Numbered from the stretch's first letter, positions 36,084 to 45,497 are shown. The stretch: 64,000 nt of DNA from Thermaurantimonas sp046299575 (GCF_046299575.1 NZ_JBKBHX010000009.1:18420-82419), one strand, 5' to 3'. Notes: a model not told the origin generated them from the sequence alone. A program made the numbers and translations.

Positions 36084-38903
36084 TCAATTATTAAATTCTT
36101 GAATTTCACTTAGATATTGATTTTCAATGGTGTGGATGTCGAGCATTTCTTCTATCAAACCAATGACGATGGCTCGGTAGGTCTCTAAATCTTCAGAATT
36201 AAAAGTAAAACTGTCTAAATCGTCCAAAGAATACCGTCCTTTGGTTTTTGCTTTAAACAAAAATTTCTCTTGCTCTTTCTTGTATTTTATAAAATGGAGT
36301 GCAGCCGAGTAAGTACTTCCTTCTTTACCTAAAGAATCAGCTACCATCAACATGTAACACAAGAGTTGAAGTGGCTTCCCTGCTTTTAATCGCTTTTTTT
36401 TGTCAAAAAAGTCAATGTTTTCAAGATCAAAATGTTTGCTTTGGGTAGTCGATCCGGTTTTATAATCAATAATGTGAAAGTGATTGCCGTCTCTTTCGAG
36501 TCGATCTAAAGTTCCGTACAATTTTATTTCACCAAGGTTTGGCACGTTTAAAGTAGTTTCAAATGATTTTTCTAAATGCACAATGGATAGACTCCTTGTG
36601 TTTCGAGGATGATCGTTAAGTCTGTTGTTATCAATTTGTAATTGATTTAAAATCATTTGTTTGATGAGAAATTTTTCGAGAAAATTTCTGCCTGTATTCC
36701 AATCAGCATTAGGTAGCTCACGGTGAAGTTCTTCATCGAGTATCTGGTCCACTTGGGCTTCTAAAGCTTTTAATGCTTCAACACTCGGGAATGTGGAATT
36801 TAGAAAGGGTTCATACAGGCGCTTCAATGTATTGTGTACAGCGACACCTTTGATTCGGGCGTCGGCCTGCTCTGTTACCTCTTCATCTACATCCTGAATG
36901 CCGAGCATGTACTTAGTGTAGAAATCCCTTGGACGCTCTATATAATTAGCCAAATGTGTTGGAGAAATTCCTTTTGATTTGAGCCTTTCTGACAAATCAC
37001 GTGCAAAGGCTTCATCTTTTTTTAGATGAAATTCTAACGAGTACTTGTCAATTTTCGGAGTAAGGGTATGTGAAATGTAGTTGAATTGAACATTTTTATT
37101 TTCAGCAGCAAGCTCCCATTCGATTTGAAAAATGAAACGGGATGGTATTGCTTCTTCGTTTCCAATGGCTGGTGCGTAGGAGATCAGATGAATCTCTTTG
37201 GCATTTCTAATCAGTTGATAGAAGTGATAGGAATAAATAGCCAACTGATGGCGATGCTCCGGCAATCCGTGAGCTACAGCAATATCGTAGGGTATGATTG
37301 ACTGATGAAATGTAGATTTTGGCAAAATACCATCGTTGGCCGAGAGGATGATGACTGTATCGAAATCGAGCAATCGCGTTTCAAGCATTCCCATGATTTG
37401 GAGACCTTGAATAGGCTCTCCGCGTAAATTAATGCCGTAGTTTCGAGCAATATCCTCTACGAAAAGCACCAAATCTTGGAGCTTTAAAAAGTCGTCAGGC
37501 CAAGCAGCCGTTACATCTTTCAGTTCGGCAAGCACTTCGCGCATCATGTACAACTGCTCTTTTTCGAGTATATCACGCTCGGGCGATTTTCTTATCCCCA
37601 ATTCGAGTAGCGCTTGTGTCGCATCGATGAGTTGTTGTGGTGTTTTTGCGGGTGTAAAGAGAAAATGATCGCTATCGAAAAGGATTTGGTTAATCTTTTT
37701 GTAATCGACAAAAATTAAATTGTAGTTGATGATTTCTTGTAAAAGTTTTTTTATGCGTTCAGGATCAAAAAAGGAATATGCTAAGGCATTTGATAATATT
37801 TCTTTCAGCTGTCGATGATAATATGTACCCCACGATTCACTGCGGCTCGCATATTCCACTGATTTAATGAAGGATATTATCCATTGATAAACCGGTAGCT
37901 GTTCTAATGGAAGTTGCATGGTCACATTGATGCCATCAGGCACTACCGGCAGATTATGCAGTATGGGAAAGAGCATGTTTTCATCGGGCAGTACAACGGC
38001 TACGCGCTTAAAATCTGCATTGCCGTATTCTTTGAGTTGCTCTATCACTTGAGCGATAATTTGTGTTTGTTGTATTCGACCAGCCACGCGGTGGTGAGTA
38101 ATTCTTTTTTGCTGTGTCAAAAGGTCATTTGTGAACCTACTTTTTTGTGACAGAAGGTCCATTTCTCGCCATTTTCGGTAAAATGTACCGGCTTCATGAT
38201 TTTGAAAATGGGTACAGTAATATTCGTCATAATCGCAAATAAATTCAGCCTTTCCCGATAGTGCCAAAGTATTTATCACCTCAAATTCAGCTTTTGTAAG
38301 TGCATTAAAACCGATAAAGTACACCTTGTGGCCCGGTAAAGGGTATTTACCTACATTCTCAGCTGCCCTTCTATACACAAGGCCTCGAGAGCTGTATTTT
38401 TTCTGTTTAAGTTGAACTAGGAATTCATTGTAAAGCTCAGGAAGTGATTCGTAAAATTTTTCAAATTTTTTCTCGATTTCGCCTTTTTCCCGATCTTTTT
38501 GCAGCTGCCACTGCTCAAGTAATTTGGCACGAGCTGTATTAGTAAGTATCGATTTGGGTTCAATCAGTTGTTCGTCCAGTGCATTGAAATCGTTGAGTAT
38601 GATGGGTCCCCACGACAGGAACTCACTCAGTGTGCCGCAGCGCTCAGGTATTTGTTTACGAGCAACCTCTATTAAGGCGAGCAGCAATTTTGAGTATTCC
38701 GTAGGCTCTTGTTGGGCAATACGTGTCATGAACTGGTCCATCGTAAGTACATCAGGGGCTAAGCTGACCGATTCTGAACAATCAGCTAAATACTTTAAAA
38801 AGAATATGCACGACCGCTGTGAAGGCAATACCACAGCGACGTCGTGCAGGTGATTTTTATGCTCTTGAAAAATTTGATTAGCTATCGAACGTAAAAAACT
38901 CAT
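36084..38903 (-). CDS. PD-(D/E)XK nuclease family protein, AddB-like
   Basis: A 939-residue protein. The N-terminal part (VAVVLPSQRSCIFFLKYLAD) resembles a degenerate UvrD-type helicase, as in AddB; the C-terminus has a RecB-family nuclease domain with HFHIIDYKTGSTTQSKHFDL near residue 810 (D-x-K metal and catalytic residues), preceded by GVAVHNTLKRLYEPF with the family His. Cys residues for the AddB iron-sulfur cluster were not evident. It would process double-strand breaks with an AddA-type partner, which is not in the window. The aldo/keto reductase gene is 9 bases upstream. Confidence 0.85.
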   Translation of the reverse strand: MSFLRSIANQIFQEHKNHLHDVAVVLPSQRSCIFFLKYLADCSESVSLAPDVLTMDQFMTRIAQQEPTEYSKLLLALIEVARKQIPERCGTLSEFLSWGPIILNDFNALDEQLIEPKSILTNTARAKLLEQWQLQKDREKGEIEKKFEKFYESLPELYNEFLVQLKQKKYSSRGLVYRRAAENVGKYPLPGHKVYFIGFNALTKAEFEVINTLALSGKAEFICDYDEYYCTHFQNHEAGTFYRKWREMDLLSQKSRFTNDLLTQQKRITHHRVAGRIQQTQIIAQVIEQLKEYGNADFKRVAVVLPDENMLFPILHNLPVVPDGINVTMQLPLEQLPVYQWIISFIKSVEYASRSESWGTYYHRQLKEILSNALAYSFFDPERIKKLLQEIINYNLIFVDYKKINQILFDSDHFLFTPAKTPQQLIDATQALLELGIRKSPERDILEKEQLYMMREVLAELKDVTAAWPDDFLKLQDLVLFVEDIARNYGINLRGEPIQGLQIMGMLETRLLDFDTVIILSANDGILPKSTFHQSIIPYDIAVAHGLPEHRHQLAIYSYHFYQLIRNAKEIHLISYAPAIGNEEAIPSRFIFQIEWELAAENKNVQFNYISHTLTPKIDKYSLEFHLKKDEAFARDLSERLKSKGISPTHLANYIERPRDFYTKYMLGIQDVDEEVTEQADARIKGVAVHNTLKRLYEPFLNSTFPSVEALKALEAQVDQILDEELHRELPNADWNTGRNFLEKFLIKQMILNQLQIDNNRLNDHPRNTRSLSIVHLEKSFETTLNVPNLGEIKLYGTLDRLERDGNHFHIIDYKTGSTTQSKHFDLENIDFFDKKKRLKAGKPLQLLCYMLMVADSLGKEGSTYSAALHFIKYKKEQEKFLFKAKTKGRYSLDDLDSFTFNSEDLETYRAIVIGLIEEMLDIHTIENQYLSEIQEFNN

Positions 38904-38912
38904 TGCCGATCA

Positions 38913-39896
38913 TCAGAAGGGTGGATGCTGAGGCTTGTTGTTCAGTATAGTTTCAATGCGATCCAACACTTCGCCAGTTAGCAGGGGCACAACTTCAAGG
39001 GCTGTTAAGTTGTGCTTAAGTTGCCCGGGCTTACTGGCCCCCAAAAGCACGGTGCTTACATTCTGATTTTTCAAACACCACGCGATGGCCAGCCTTGTTA
39101 CATCGGTGCCGATTTCTTTGGCAAATTCCATTAACTGAGCTACTTTTTTCAGATTTTCCTCAACCAGATTTCGCTCGGCAAGCCAGGCGAGTTCATCGCG
39201 TTTGAGTCGATAATCGTCTGATATTCCATTATTGTATTTTCCGGTTAGCAAGCCACTGGCCAGAGGCGACCAAATAGTGAGTCCTAAGCCTACAGTTTTA
39301 TAAATCTGCGCAAATTCGACTTCGACCTTATGGCGATGAAACATGTTGTATTGAGGTTGCTCTACCACAGGGCCGATAAGATTGTATCGGGCAGCGATCA
39401 TGTGCGCCTCCATGATTTCTTGAGCACTCCATTCGCTGGTGCCCCAATAGAGTACTTTTCCTGCCATGATGAGCTGGTGCATACTCCAGACAGTCTCTTC
39501 GATGGGCGTTGATTTATCAGGTCGATGACAGAAGTAGAGATCTAAGTAATCCACTTGCAGCCGCCTCAAGGCAGCATCACAGGCCTCGCGGATGTGCTTG
39601 CGGTGCAGGCCTCGCTGGGTGGGCTGCTTCCCCCCTGCCCCAAAAAAGACCTTGCTCGATATGGTGTAGGTGTCTCTTGACCAGCCAGTTTCCTTCAAAA
39701 TGCGACCCATTACCTCTTCAGATCGTCCATGGGCGTATACTTCTGCATTGTCGAAGAAATTAACTCCGGCATCATAAGCAATTACCATGAGCTCTCTGGC
39801 AGTGTCGTAACCAATTTGATTGCCGAAGGTGATCCATGTACCGAAAGAAAGTCTGCTCACAGGCAGACCTGATTTACCTAATTTACTGTATTCCAT
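38913..39896 (-). CDS. aldo/keto reductase (Kv-beta-like)
   Basis: NADPH-dependent (alpha/beta)8 barrel oxidoreductase, 327 residues. The catalytic tetrad is visible: Asp and Tyr in FFDNAEVYAHGRSEEV, Lys in TISSKVFFGAGG and His in LDLYFCHRPDKS. The cofactor segment near the C-terminus is STVLLGASKPGQLKHNL. The layout GKSGLPVSRLSFGTW and the length fit the AKR6/YghZ type. Substrate unknown. It heads the operon with the nuclease gene. Confidence 0.92.
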   Translation of the reverse strand: MEYSKLGKSGLPVSRLSFGTWITFGNQIGYDTARELMVIAYDAGVNFFDNAEVYAHGRSEEVMGRILKETGWSRDTYTISSKVFFGAGGKQPTQRGLHRKHIREACDAALRRLQVDYLDLYFCHRPDKSTPIEETVWSMHQLIMAGKVLYWGTSEWSAQEIMEAHMIAARYNLIGPVVEQPQYNMFHRHKVEVEFAQIYKTVGLGLTIWSPLASGLLTGKYNNGISDDYRLKRDELAWLAERNLVEENLKKVAQLMEFAKEIGTDVTRLAIAWCLKNQNVSTVLLGASKPGQLKHNLTALEVVPLLTGEVLDRIETILNNKPQHPPF

Positions 39897-40013
39897 TCTT
39901 TAAAATTCCTTTATGATTCTCGATAAAGGTAATACACCTTACGAAGGTTCATACAAATCATTTAAAAGTACAAAGAAGAAAAAGTGCTTAAAAAGACAAA
40001 AAATGAAGTCGGC

Positions 40014-40814
40014 TCACTTTTTTCGCCTGAACTTCAATAGATATACTACTACCAAAATCAAGATGACAAATGGCCAAAGATGTACGATGCCGATTAAAAA
40101 CCTCAGAAAGTTGTCCCATCCTTCGTAAATGCCGTCTCCGACCTTTTTAAAAAATTCTAATTCGCGCCTTGATTCTTGATACAGACTAATATTTAAGGAA
40201 CTGTAAGCCAGTTGATTATCATAATTTTTTATCATTTGCTCATATTGCTCGATTTCGTAACGCACTTCGTTTAGCTTTGCCTCTATTTCCAGAATTTCAG
40301 AAACAGTTTTTGCCTGTTTGAGCAATTCTCGATAACGGTTTTCAAGCTCTTTTTTCGTTTGTATGCGAGCTTCGGTGTCGCGATAGTGCTTGGTGATGTC
40401 TTCAATGCGGATGTTGCGCGACTCGGGGCGTCCAAAAACTCCTTCTAGAGTATCAACAAAAGCATCGAAATGCTTTGAGGGAATTTTGCAATCGATGTAG
40501 AGGTTTATGGAATTGTCGTAACGATCAGTACTTTCGTTTTGAACAATCCCTTTAAACTTTTCAATCAATTTAAACAATACCTTTCTTGATGTTTGAAAAT
40601 CGTTTGTCTTAAATCGGATTGATCCATTTTTAATGAGCAATCTTTCTGAAAAAAATTCTTGATCGCTATTCAATACATTTTCATTAGGATGACCCGCAAG
40701 GTCACGAGACTCCGCCATTTCAGCTGACGACATGGACGCATCATACGAGTCATTCTCTTGATTACATGAAAGAAAGAAAAAAGCAACTAACGCAAGAAGC
40801 AAATTTGTTTTCAT
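40014..40814 (-). CDS. DUF4349 family lipoprotein
   Basis: 266 residues with a lipoprotein signal (LLALVAFFFLSCNQEN; lipobox LSC), a beta domain (LLIKNGSIRFKTNDF, with the typical Arg-x-x-x-x-x repeat of DUF4349), a long coiled coil (IQTKKELENRYRELLKQAKT to IEQYEQMIKNYDNQL, about residues 150-210), and a C-terminal membrane helix (IGIVHLWPFVILILVVVYLL). Likely anchored at both ends in the envelope. The family has no established function. Confidence 0.83.
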   Translation of the reverse strand: MKTNLLLALVAFFFLSCNQENDSYDASMSSAEMAESRDLAGHPNENVLNSDQEFFSERLLIKNGSIRFKTNDFQTSRKVLFKLIEKFKGIVQNESTDRYDNSINLYIDCKIPSKHFDAFVDTLEGVFGRPESRNIRIEDITKHYRDTEARIQTKKELENRYRELLKQAKTVSEILEIEAKLNEVRYEIEQYEQMIKNYDNQLAYSSLNISLYQESRRELEFFKKVGDGIYEGWDNFLRFLIGIVHLWPFVILILVVVYLLKFRRKK

Positions 40815-40916
40815 AAAGAGAGAATTTTAATCAAAAGTACTCGTAATGAGAAATTGAGCTTTAGTGTATATGCATGAAATGATACCAAATAGCGCCAAGT
40901 CTTTTGACTTTTGACA

Positions 40917-41831
40917 TTAAAACTTTCTGCGAACGGGTGGTGGAACCGTCGGAATTTCGTCTTTGATACCTGTATCAAATTTTATTTGCTCTTTAAGGTG
41001 CCAATGGCCGTTGTTCCAATATAGTCCATCGTACGAAAAATCTGGTCCATATACAGCAAAAAGACCTTTTTTAGACGCATCGGGTGGCGCCAGGTGGTCC
41101 ATGATTATCATCTTCTCCTTTTCATTATAGCGAAGCGTAGCTGATACACTGGCCGAGTAATCGTAAAACAGCCGAAATGGTTTTTTCATATATCGCCGAT
41201 CTGCAAAATCTTGAATATAAAATATTTGTGCACCAAAAGTTACATTTTTAGGGCTTTTAATCAACAACGCATCTACCACTTTGCGCTGTACAGATTTGCC
41301 TTGTGGCCGATATCCGAGCAAGGTATAAAACGTTTGATTTCCATGTTTTACGTCAATGATCTGATAATATAGAGCTCCATACCAACGGGCAGGATTAAGT
41401 GCAGTGTACTCGGGCTGAGGTATTTCAGATGCCTTATCTACAAGGGTATACAAATAAATTCGATTGTTTTTGTCTTTAATCTGCAGAATACCGTAAAATT
41501 CGTATGTATTGGGTTCGGTTTGAGGCAATAACCAGGTAAATACATTCACAAGCTTATCATTTGACTGTAGGCGGCTTAGGTTTTTTACCTGTTCGAATGG
41601 GTAATTAAAACTTTCCGGTTGACAAAGTAGTTCGTACAACAATTTGGAGAATTCATCAGAAGCCTGCTTTCTGGCGTTATATTCTTCTGCTTTTAGAATC
41701 TTTGAACCCAAATCTGCCAAAGTACTTTCTGCTTCGCGCAGCGATTGAGATCGAATAGGATTAACATAAATACTGACGAAGCTGAAAATGCATAGTAAAT
41801 AAAAAAATTTTTTTTGATGGCTTGATTGCAT
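40917..41831 (-). CDS. exported protein of unknown function, 304 aa
   Basis: A signal peptide (FFYLLCIFSFVSIYVNPIRS) precedes a mainly beta protein without recognised motif. Hydrophobic strands such as YEFYGILQIKDKNNRIYLYT and TFYTLLGYRPQGKSVQRKVV suggest a periplasmic or surface domain. Such proteins are widespread but uncharacterised in Bacteroidota. The next gene downstream on the same strand is the DUF4349 lipoprotein at 40014-40814, about 100 bases away. Confidence 0.68.
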   Translation of the reverse strand: MQSSHQKKFFYLLCIFSFVSIYVNPIRSQSLREAESTLADLGSKILKAEEYNARKQASDEFSKLLYELLCQPESFNYPFEQVKNLSRLQSNDKLVNVFTWLLPQTEPNTYEFYGILQIKDKNNRIYLYTLVDKASEIPQPEYTALNPARWYGALYYQIIDVKHGNQTFYTLLGYRPQGKSVQRKVVDALLIKSPKNVTFGAQIFYIQDFADRRYMKKPFRLFYDYSASVSATLRYNEKEKMIIMDHLAPPDASKKGLFAVYGPDFSYDGLYWNNGHWHLKEQIKFDTGIKDEIPTVPPPVRRKF

Positions 41832-41871
41832 GACGACGTAGTCCTCAATTAAAAATAAATTTCAATCAAAT

Positions 41872-41911
41872 AAAAAACCCTTCTGAAACAATTTTATTGC
41901 AAACAGAAGGG
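41872..41911 (-). terminator. rho-independent terminator of the ferredoxin gene
   Basis: Arms CCCTTCTG / CAGAAGGG at 41878-41885 and 41904-41911, with further pairing inside the loop, followed on the minus strand by a T run. It begins 22 bases past the ferredoxin stop. Confidence 0.8.
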
Positions 41912-41932
41912 AAAAGATGTAATGCTCAATTT

Positions 41933-42280
41933 CTAAAGATGTAAGAAATCCTTTTTAGCCAACAGCTCTTCGCGAGTTTCTACGTGATTTTCATCAGGTA
42001 CACAACAATCTACGGGACATACGGCAGCACATTGAGGCTCATCGTGAAAGCCAACACATTCAGTACATTTATCAGTAACGATATAATATACATCGTAGCT
42101 TAGAGGCTCCTGGGGCTCATCGGCATCGTAGGTAATGCCTGACTTTGGAGTTACCTTACCTTTCAACGAGGTGCCATCCGAAAATCTCCATTCCCTGCCG
42201 CCTTCATAAATTGCATTGTTAGGACATTCTGGCTCACAAGCCCCGCAGTTTATACACTCTTCTGTAATTTTAATAGCCAT
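41933..42280 (-). CDS. 4Fe-4S dicluster ferredoxin
   Basis: A 115-residue electron carrier. First cluster: CINCGACEPECP; second: CTECVGFHDEPQCAAVCPVDCC, where 7 residues lie between the second and third Cys instead of 2. This is the Alvin-type (2[4Fe-4S] Allochromatium-like) spacing with a further insert between the clusters (residues 25-65). It probably feeds oxidoreductases in the cytoplasm. Transcribed divergently from the LuxC-type reductase gene from a shared palindromic promoter. Confidence 0.92.
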   Translation of the reverse strand: MAIKITEECINCGACEPECPNNAIYEGGREWRFSDGTSLKGKVTPKSGITYDADEPQEPLSYDVYYIVTDKCTECVGFHDEPQCAAVCPVDCCVPDENHVETREELLAKKDFLHL

Positions 42281-42303
42281 AGAATCGTACGATTTTCAAA
42301 ATT

Positions 42304-42319
42304 TACCTTTGCAAAGGTA
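42304..42319. promoter_or_regulatory. palindromic bidirectional -7 promoter element
   Basis: The 16-base perfect palindrome TACCTTTGCAAAGGTA holds the Bacteroidota -7 element TAnnTTTG on both strands. It is centred in the 59-base gap between two divergent genes, with 28 bases to the + ATG and 23 bases to the - ATG. No good -33 element was seen on either side. An AATCGTACGATT palindrome lies at 42283-42294. Confidence 0.65.
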
Positions 42320-42339
42320 ATCACTCACCGCCTCTAAAA

Positions 42340-43371
42340 ATGACTTTTGGGACAGAAATTCAAATTTTAACTGAATTTGGAAACAAACTAAACAAGCTCG
42401 TTGAAGAGTATAGAAATCAAAATTTATCCTCTGATATTCAAGAACTTATTCAAAAAGCTTCAGCCATAAATCCGTGGTTCACCCCGGAAAATGTGTGGTA
42501 TGGCCTCTCATATTGGGCCTCTATGCTCAATGAGGAGAATCTGGAAAATTGGCTTGACAAATATCAAAAGGAGCATAAATCCGTCAAAAACGTCGGCATC
42601 ATCACGGCCGGAAATATACCGTTTGTGGGTGTTCACGACTTGATATGTGTCTATCTATCAGGGCATAATGCGAGCGTAAAAACATCGTCAGACGATCCAC
42701 TATTGACAAAATGGATGATTTCAATTTTGGCTGAAGTAGATCAGTCGGTGGCTGAGCGCATTCGTTTTGTAGATCGTCTCGAAAACATCGACGCTGTTAT
42801 TGCTACAGGCTCTAATAACAGCGCGCGCTACTTCGAATATTATTTTGGAAAATACCCCAATATCATTCGCAAAAACAGAAATTCAATAGCCATCGTCACA
42901 GCAGATACTACCTACGATCAATTGAAGTGTCTTGCTGATGATGTCTTTCTATACTTTGGCCTTGGATGTCGATCTGTTTCAAAGCTGTACTTACCCGAAG
43001 GATTCGATTTGCAGCGCATCTTCGGTGCTTTTTACGACTGGCGATACATCATACAGCACCACCGATATGCCAGCAATTACGACTACAACCGCGTAGTCTA
43101 TTTAATGAGCAAGGAGCCTATTTTAGAAAATGGCTTCTTTATACTCCGTCAAAATCAGGCTCTTGCAACTCCTGTGAGCGTGGTTCATTACGAGTACTAT
43201 TCATCGAATGATGAACTCGCTTTGATCATTAATCAGCTTCGCGATCAAATCCAATGCATTGTAGGTGCCGAAAGTTCGCTATGTACGGATGACTATGGCA
43301 AGGCACAATGGCCGTCGATCGACAGTTATGCTGACGGAGTCGATACCCTGCAGTTTTTGCTGCAACTTTAA
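42340..43371 (+). CDS. acyl-CoA reductase (LuxC family)
   Basis: 343-residue aldehyde dehydrogenase-fold enzyme of the LuxC family, which reduces acyl-CoA or acyl-protein to aldehyde. Family features are VGIITAGNIPFVGVHDLIC near residue 88, GSNNSARYFEYYFGKYPNII, and the putative nucleophile Cys in DVFLYFGLGCRSVSKLYLP. Bacteroidota members are shorter than LuxC of luminous bacteria (about 480) and have no lux genes around; their substrate is unclear. Divergent from the ferredoxin gene, perhaps as an electron donor pair. Confidence 0.85.
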   Translation: MTFGTEIQILTEFGNKLNKLVEEYRNQNLSSDIQELIQKASAINPWFTPENVWYGLSYWASMLNEENLENWLDKYQKEHKSVKNVGIITAGNIPFVGVHDLICVYLSGHNASVKTSSDDPLLTKWMISILAEVDQSVAERIRFVDRLENIDAVIATGSNNSARYFEYYFGKYPNIIRKNRNSIAIVTADTTYDQLKCLADDVFLYFGLGCRSVSKLYLPEGFDLQRIFGAFYDWRYIIQHHRYASNYDYNRVVYLMSKEPILENGFFILRQNQALATPVSVVHYEYYSSNDELALIINQLRDQIQCIVGAESSLCTDDYGKAQWPSIDSYADGVDTLQFLLQL

Positions 43372-43389
43372 ATGTGCAATCTATAAGTA

Positions 43390-43863
43390 TTAATTATTTT
43401 CAGTGTATTTTTTAAAAATTCTCTGAAAGTTTTTGATTCCTGATTCGTTAAGTGTGTTGTTTTCAATAACTCGATAAGAAACGAGGTCGTGAGCCAAATC
43501 GCGCCTGCGCAAAAAAACGGGATATATAGAAGGATCAGGGGTTGCCTCACTTAAAAAATGGATGAGATAGATCATTTGGCTTTCTTGAGTTGAATCTTCT
43601 ATAGCTTTTGGAACAGCAGTGATTACCAGTTGATCTCTGAGCGTGTAAATGTGGTACGAAGGATATAGTCCTAAGTTACCTGGAGCCAACCGCATAATAC
43701 CCCAGGGCTCGCCTTTGTAGAAAATAGTATCCATACTTACTTCGACTGTGCCTCTAATCAACGAAGTACTTTTTGCCTTAATATGCCGCTTCAGATCGCT
43801 TGGCATGCCTGAACTGGCACAGCCTGCTACTGCCAGTGTGAGAAATATTAAAGCTATTCTCAT
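43390..43863 (-). CDS. lipoprotein of unknown function
   Basis: 157 residues with a lipoprotein signal (ALIFLTLAVAGCASSG; lipobox VAGC) and a beta-rich body (TVEVSMDTIFYKGEPWGIMR). It starts inside the end of the OsmC gene (4-base overlap) and is thus co-translated. No recognisable motif. Confidence 0.65.
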   Translation of the reverse strand: MRIALIFLTLAVAGCASSGMPSDLKRHIKAKSTSLIRGTVEVSMDTIFYKGEPWGIMRLAPGNLGLYPSYHIYTLRDQLVITAVPKAIEDSTQESQMIYLIHFLSEATPDPSIYPVFLRRRDLAHDLVSYRVIENNTLNESGIKNFQRIFKKYTENN

Positions 43864-44267
43864 TTAAGCGTCCAGTAAAATTCGATGTCCTGCATGATAT
43901 CTGGGTGTAAACTCTTCGCTACCGGACAGTTGCGGCCAGCTTGCTCTAACCGAGGTCGATCATCCACCGGATACTGTTCCGGCAGATACACTTTTAAATG
44001 TATCTCGCTTACGCGTCTTGGAGCTGAAGCCATTACTTTAGTTACCTCAGCATAGGCTCCTTTCAGCAGATTTTCTTTCTCTCCGGCTGCTATACCCATA
44101 ATGGTCAACATGCAGGTCGCAAGCGAAGTGCTGAGCAAGTCGGTTGGCGAAAAGGCTTCACCACGGCCATGATTGTCAGGTGGGGCATCCGTAAGTATGA
44201 TTTGCTGACTTCTGATATGTGTCGATTCACATCTCAAATCACCTTTATATTCCACTTTGGAAGTCAT
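43860..44267 (-). CDS. OsmC family protein
   Basis: 135-residue OsmC/YhfA-like protein. The segments PTDLLSTSLATCMLTIMGI and GRNCPVAKSLHPDI contain the two Cys residues of the peroxidatic pair of OsmC/Ohr proteins. Expected to reduce organic hydroperoxides; YhfA-type members have unclear substrates. The start is 165 bases from the divergent XRE gene, with a set of repeated operators between them. Confidence 0.88.
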   Translation of the reverse strand: MTSKVEYKGDLRCESTHIRSQQIILTDAPPDNHGRGEAFSPTDLLSTSLATCMLTIMGIAAGEKENLLKGAYAEVTKVMASAPRRVSEIHLKVYLPEQYPVDDRPRLEQAGRNCPVAKSLHPDIMQDIEFYWTLK

Positions 44268-44342
44268 CTACATGAATTTTTAAAGTCAAAGGTATTTACA
44301 ATAAAAAACTCAAACTCACTTGTAATGGTTAAACTTAGACAT

Positions 44343-44419
44343 TTACATATGTAATATCAGATTGATTATTTTACAGATGTAAGAGAGAAAGAGTTCTCTA
44401 AACAAGTTTACATTTGTAA
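44343..44419. promoter_or_regulatory. three TTACA-N2-TGTAA operators before the XRE gene
   Basis: Sites at 44343-44354 (TTACATATGTAA), 44371-44382 (TTACAGATGTAA) and 44408-44419 (TTACATTTGTAA). The third contains TACATTTG (44409-44416), a match to the -7 consensus, so a bound repressor would block RNA polymerase. A fourth copy lies inside the XRE gene at 44802-44813. Such spacing fits cooperative binding by the XRE protein encoded next door. Confidence 0.65.
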
Positions 44420-44431
44420 TAAAAACGAAGG

Positions 44432-44914
44432 ATGAAAACAATTGTTGACAGAATCAAGGAATTGCAGCAAGCTCAAGGACTTACAAATAATGAATTTGCA
44501 GAAAAACTAGGAATTAGCTCAGCTGCTCTCTCGCATATTTACAGCGGTCGCAACAATCCTTCTTTAACGATTTTGGAAGCAATATTACAAAAATTTCCAA
44601 ATGTTAATTTCAATTACCTTCTGAAAGGCCATGGTGGTATGTTTGAAGTAGTTCCAAAGATAACAGAGCCTAAAAAACCAGTAATCAACGATTTATTTTC
44701 AGCTATTGAAGAGGTTCACACTTCAGATAAAAATGTTCAAAATTCTGCTGAACAACGTATTGAAGACACAATTACAGATACGGAGAGCGAAAACAGGGAA
44801 TTTACAGATGTAAATTCACATATTAATCATATCCAAGTGGTGAAGGTGGCACTCTTTACAAGTGATGGTCGCGTGTTTTTTTTCACACCTAGCAGGGAGA
44901 ATCCGTTTTTGTAA
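44432..44914 (+). CDS. XRE-family helix-turn-helix regulator
   Basis: 160 residues: helix-turn-helix at 8-60 (NNEFAEKLGISSAALSHIYS with GRNNPSLTILEAILQKF), then the usual Bacteroidota continuation VNFNYLLKGHGGMF, and a polar C-terminus without a recognised sensor domain. Probably binds the TTACA-N2-TGTAA sites just upstream and represses itself, and perhaps osmC on the other side. The last residues overlap no other gene; DUF6580 begins 38 bases later. Confidence 0.82.
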   Translation: MKTIVDRIKELQQAQGLTNNEFAEKLGISSAALSHIYSGRNNPSLTILEAILQKFPNVNFNYLLKGHGGMFEVVPKITEPKKPVINDLFSAIEEVHTSDKNVQNSAEQRIEDTITDTESENREFTDVNSHINHIQVVKVALFTSDGRVFFFTPSRENPFL

Positions 44915-44951
44915 CGCTACTCGTGTATTTTTGCAGCAAATCCTTTATTTA

Positions 44952-45497
44952 ATGACGCGTAAAGATTGGACATACACTTTAATTCTCCTGGTTATTGCCT
45001 TTGTTTCCCGCATTATTCCCCACTACCCCAATTTTACAGCCATAGGTGCCGTTGCCATAGCTGGTGGCTTGGCATACCGAAATTGGATACCGGCTCTGCT
45101 CTCTACCGTGGCATCTATGTTTGTGTCTGATTTACTCATTAACAATATCTTTTACTCTGAATTTTATGGTTCATTTGTCTGGTTTACGCCTGGTGCAATT
45201 TTGATTTATAGCTCTTTCATATTTTCAGTTTTCATTCCTCGCCTTCTCTCCCGAGGCAATTCTATTTTCAAGTGGCTGGTTTCTTCCTTTGCCTCTACAG
45301 TACTTTTTTACCTTGTTACCAATTTTGGAGTTTGGTATGAATCTGCTTTATATCCCCAAACATTCAGTGGCTTACTATCTTGCTATGTAGCAGCGATACC
45401 TTTTGCGATCAATCAATTGCTCGGTACCCTCTTTTACGGTGCGCTCATTTTACTGGCATTTAGCTATGTAGATAAGCGCTTAGTTCAAACAGTATGA
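44952..45497 (+). CDS. DUF6580 putative membrane transport protein
   Basis: 181 residues with about five membrane helices (YTLILLVIAFVSRIIPHYPN, ALLSTVASMFVSDLLINNIF). The form, with the Arg-Ile-Ile-Pro-His start and Asn-Gln-Leu-Leu-Gly late, resembles the substrate-binding S components of ECF vitamin transporters, which is how the family is usually described. The ATG at 44952 is preferred; the longer frame would begin inside the XRE gene. Its stop overlaps the next ATG (ATGA). Confidence 0.75.
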   Translation: MTRKDWTYTLILLVIAFVSRIIPHYPNFTAIGAVAIAGGLAYRNWIPALLSTVASMFVSDLLINNIFYSEFYGSFVWFTPGAILIYSSFIFSVFIPRLLSRGNSIFKWLVSSFASTVLFYLVTNFGVWYESALYPQTFSGLLSCYVAAIPFAINQLLGTLFYGALILLAFSYVDKRLVQTV

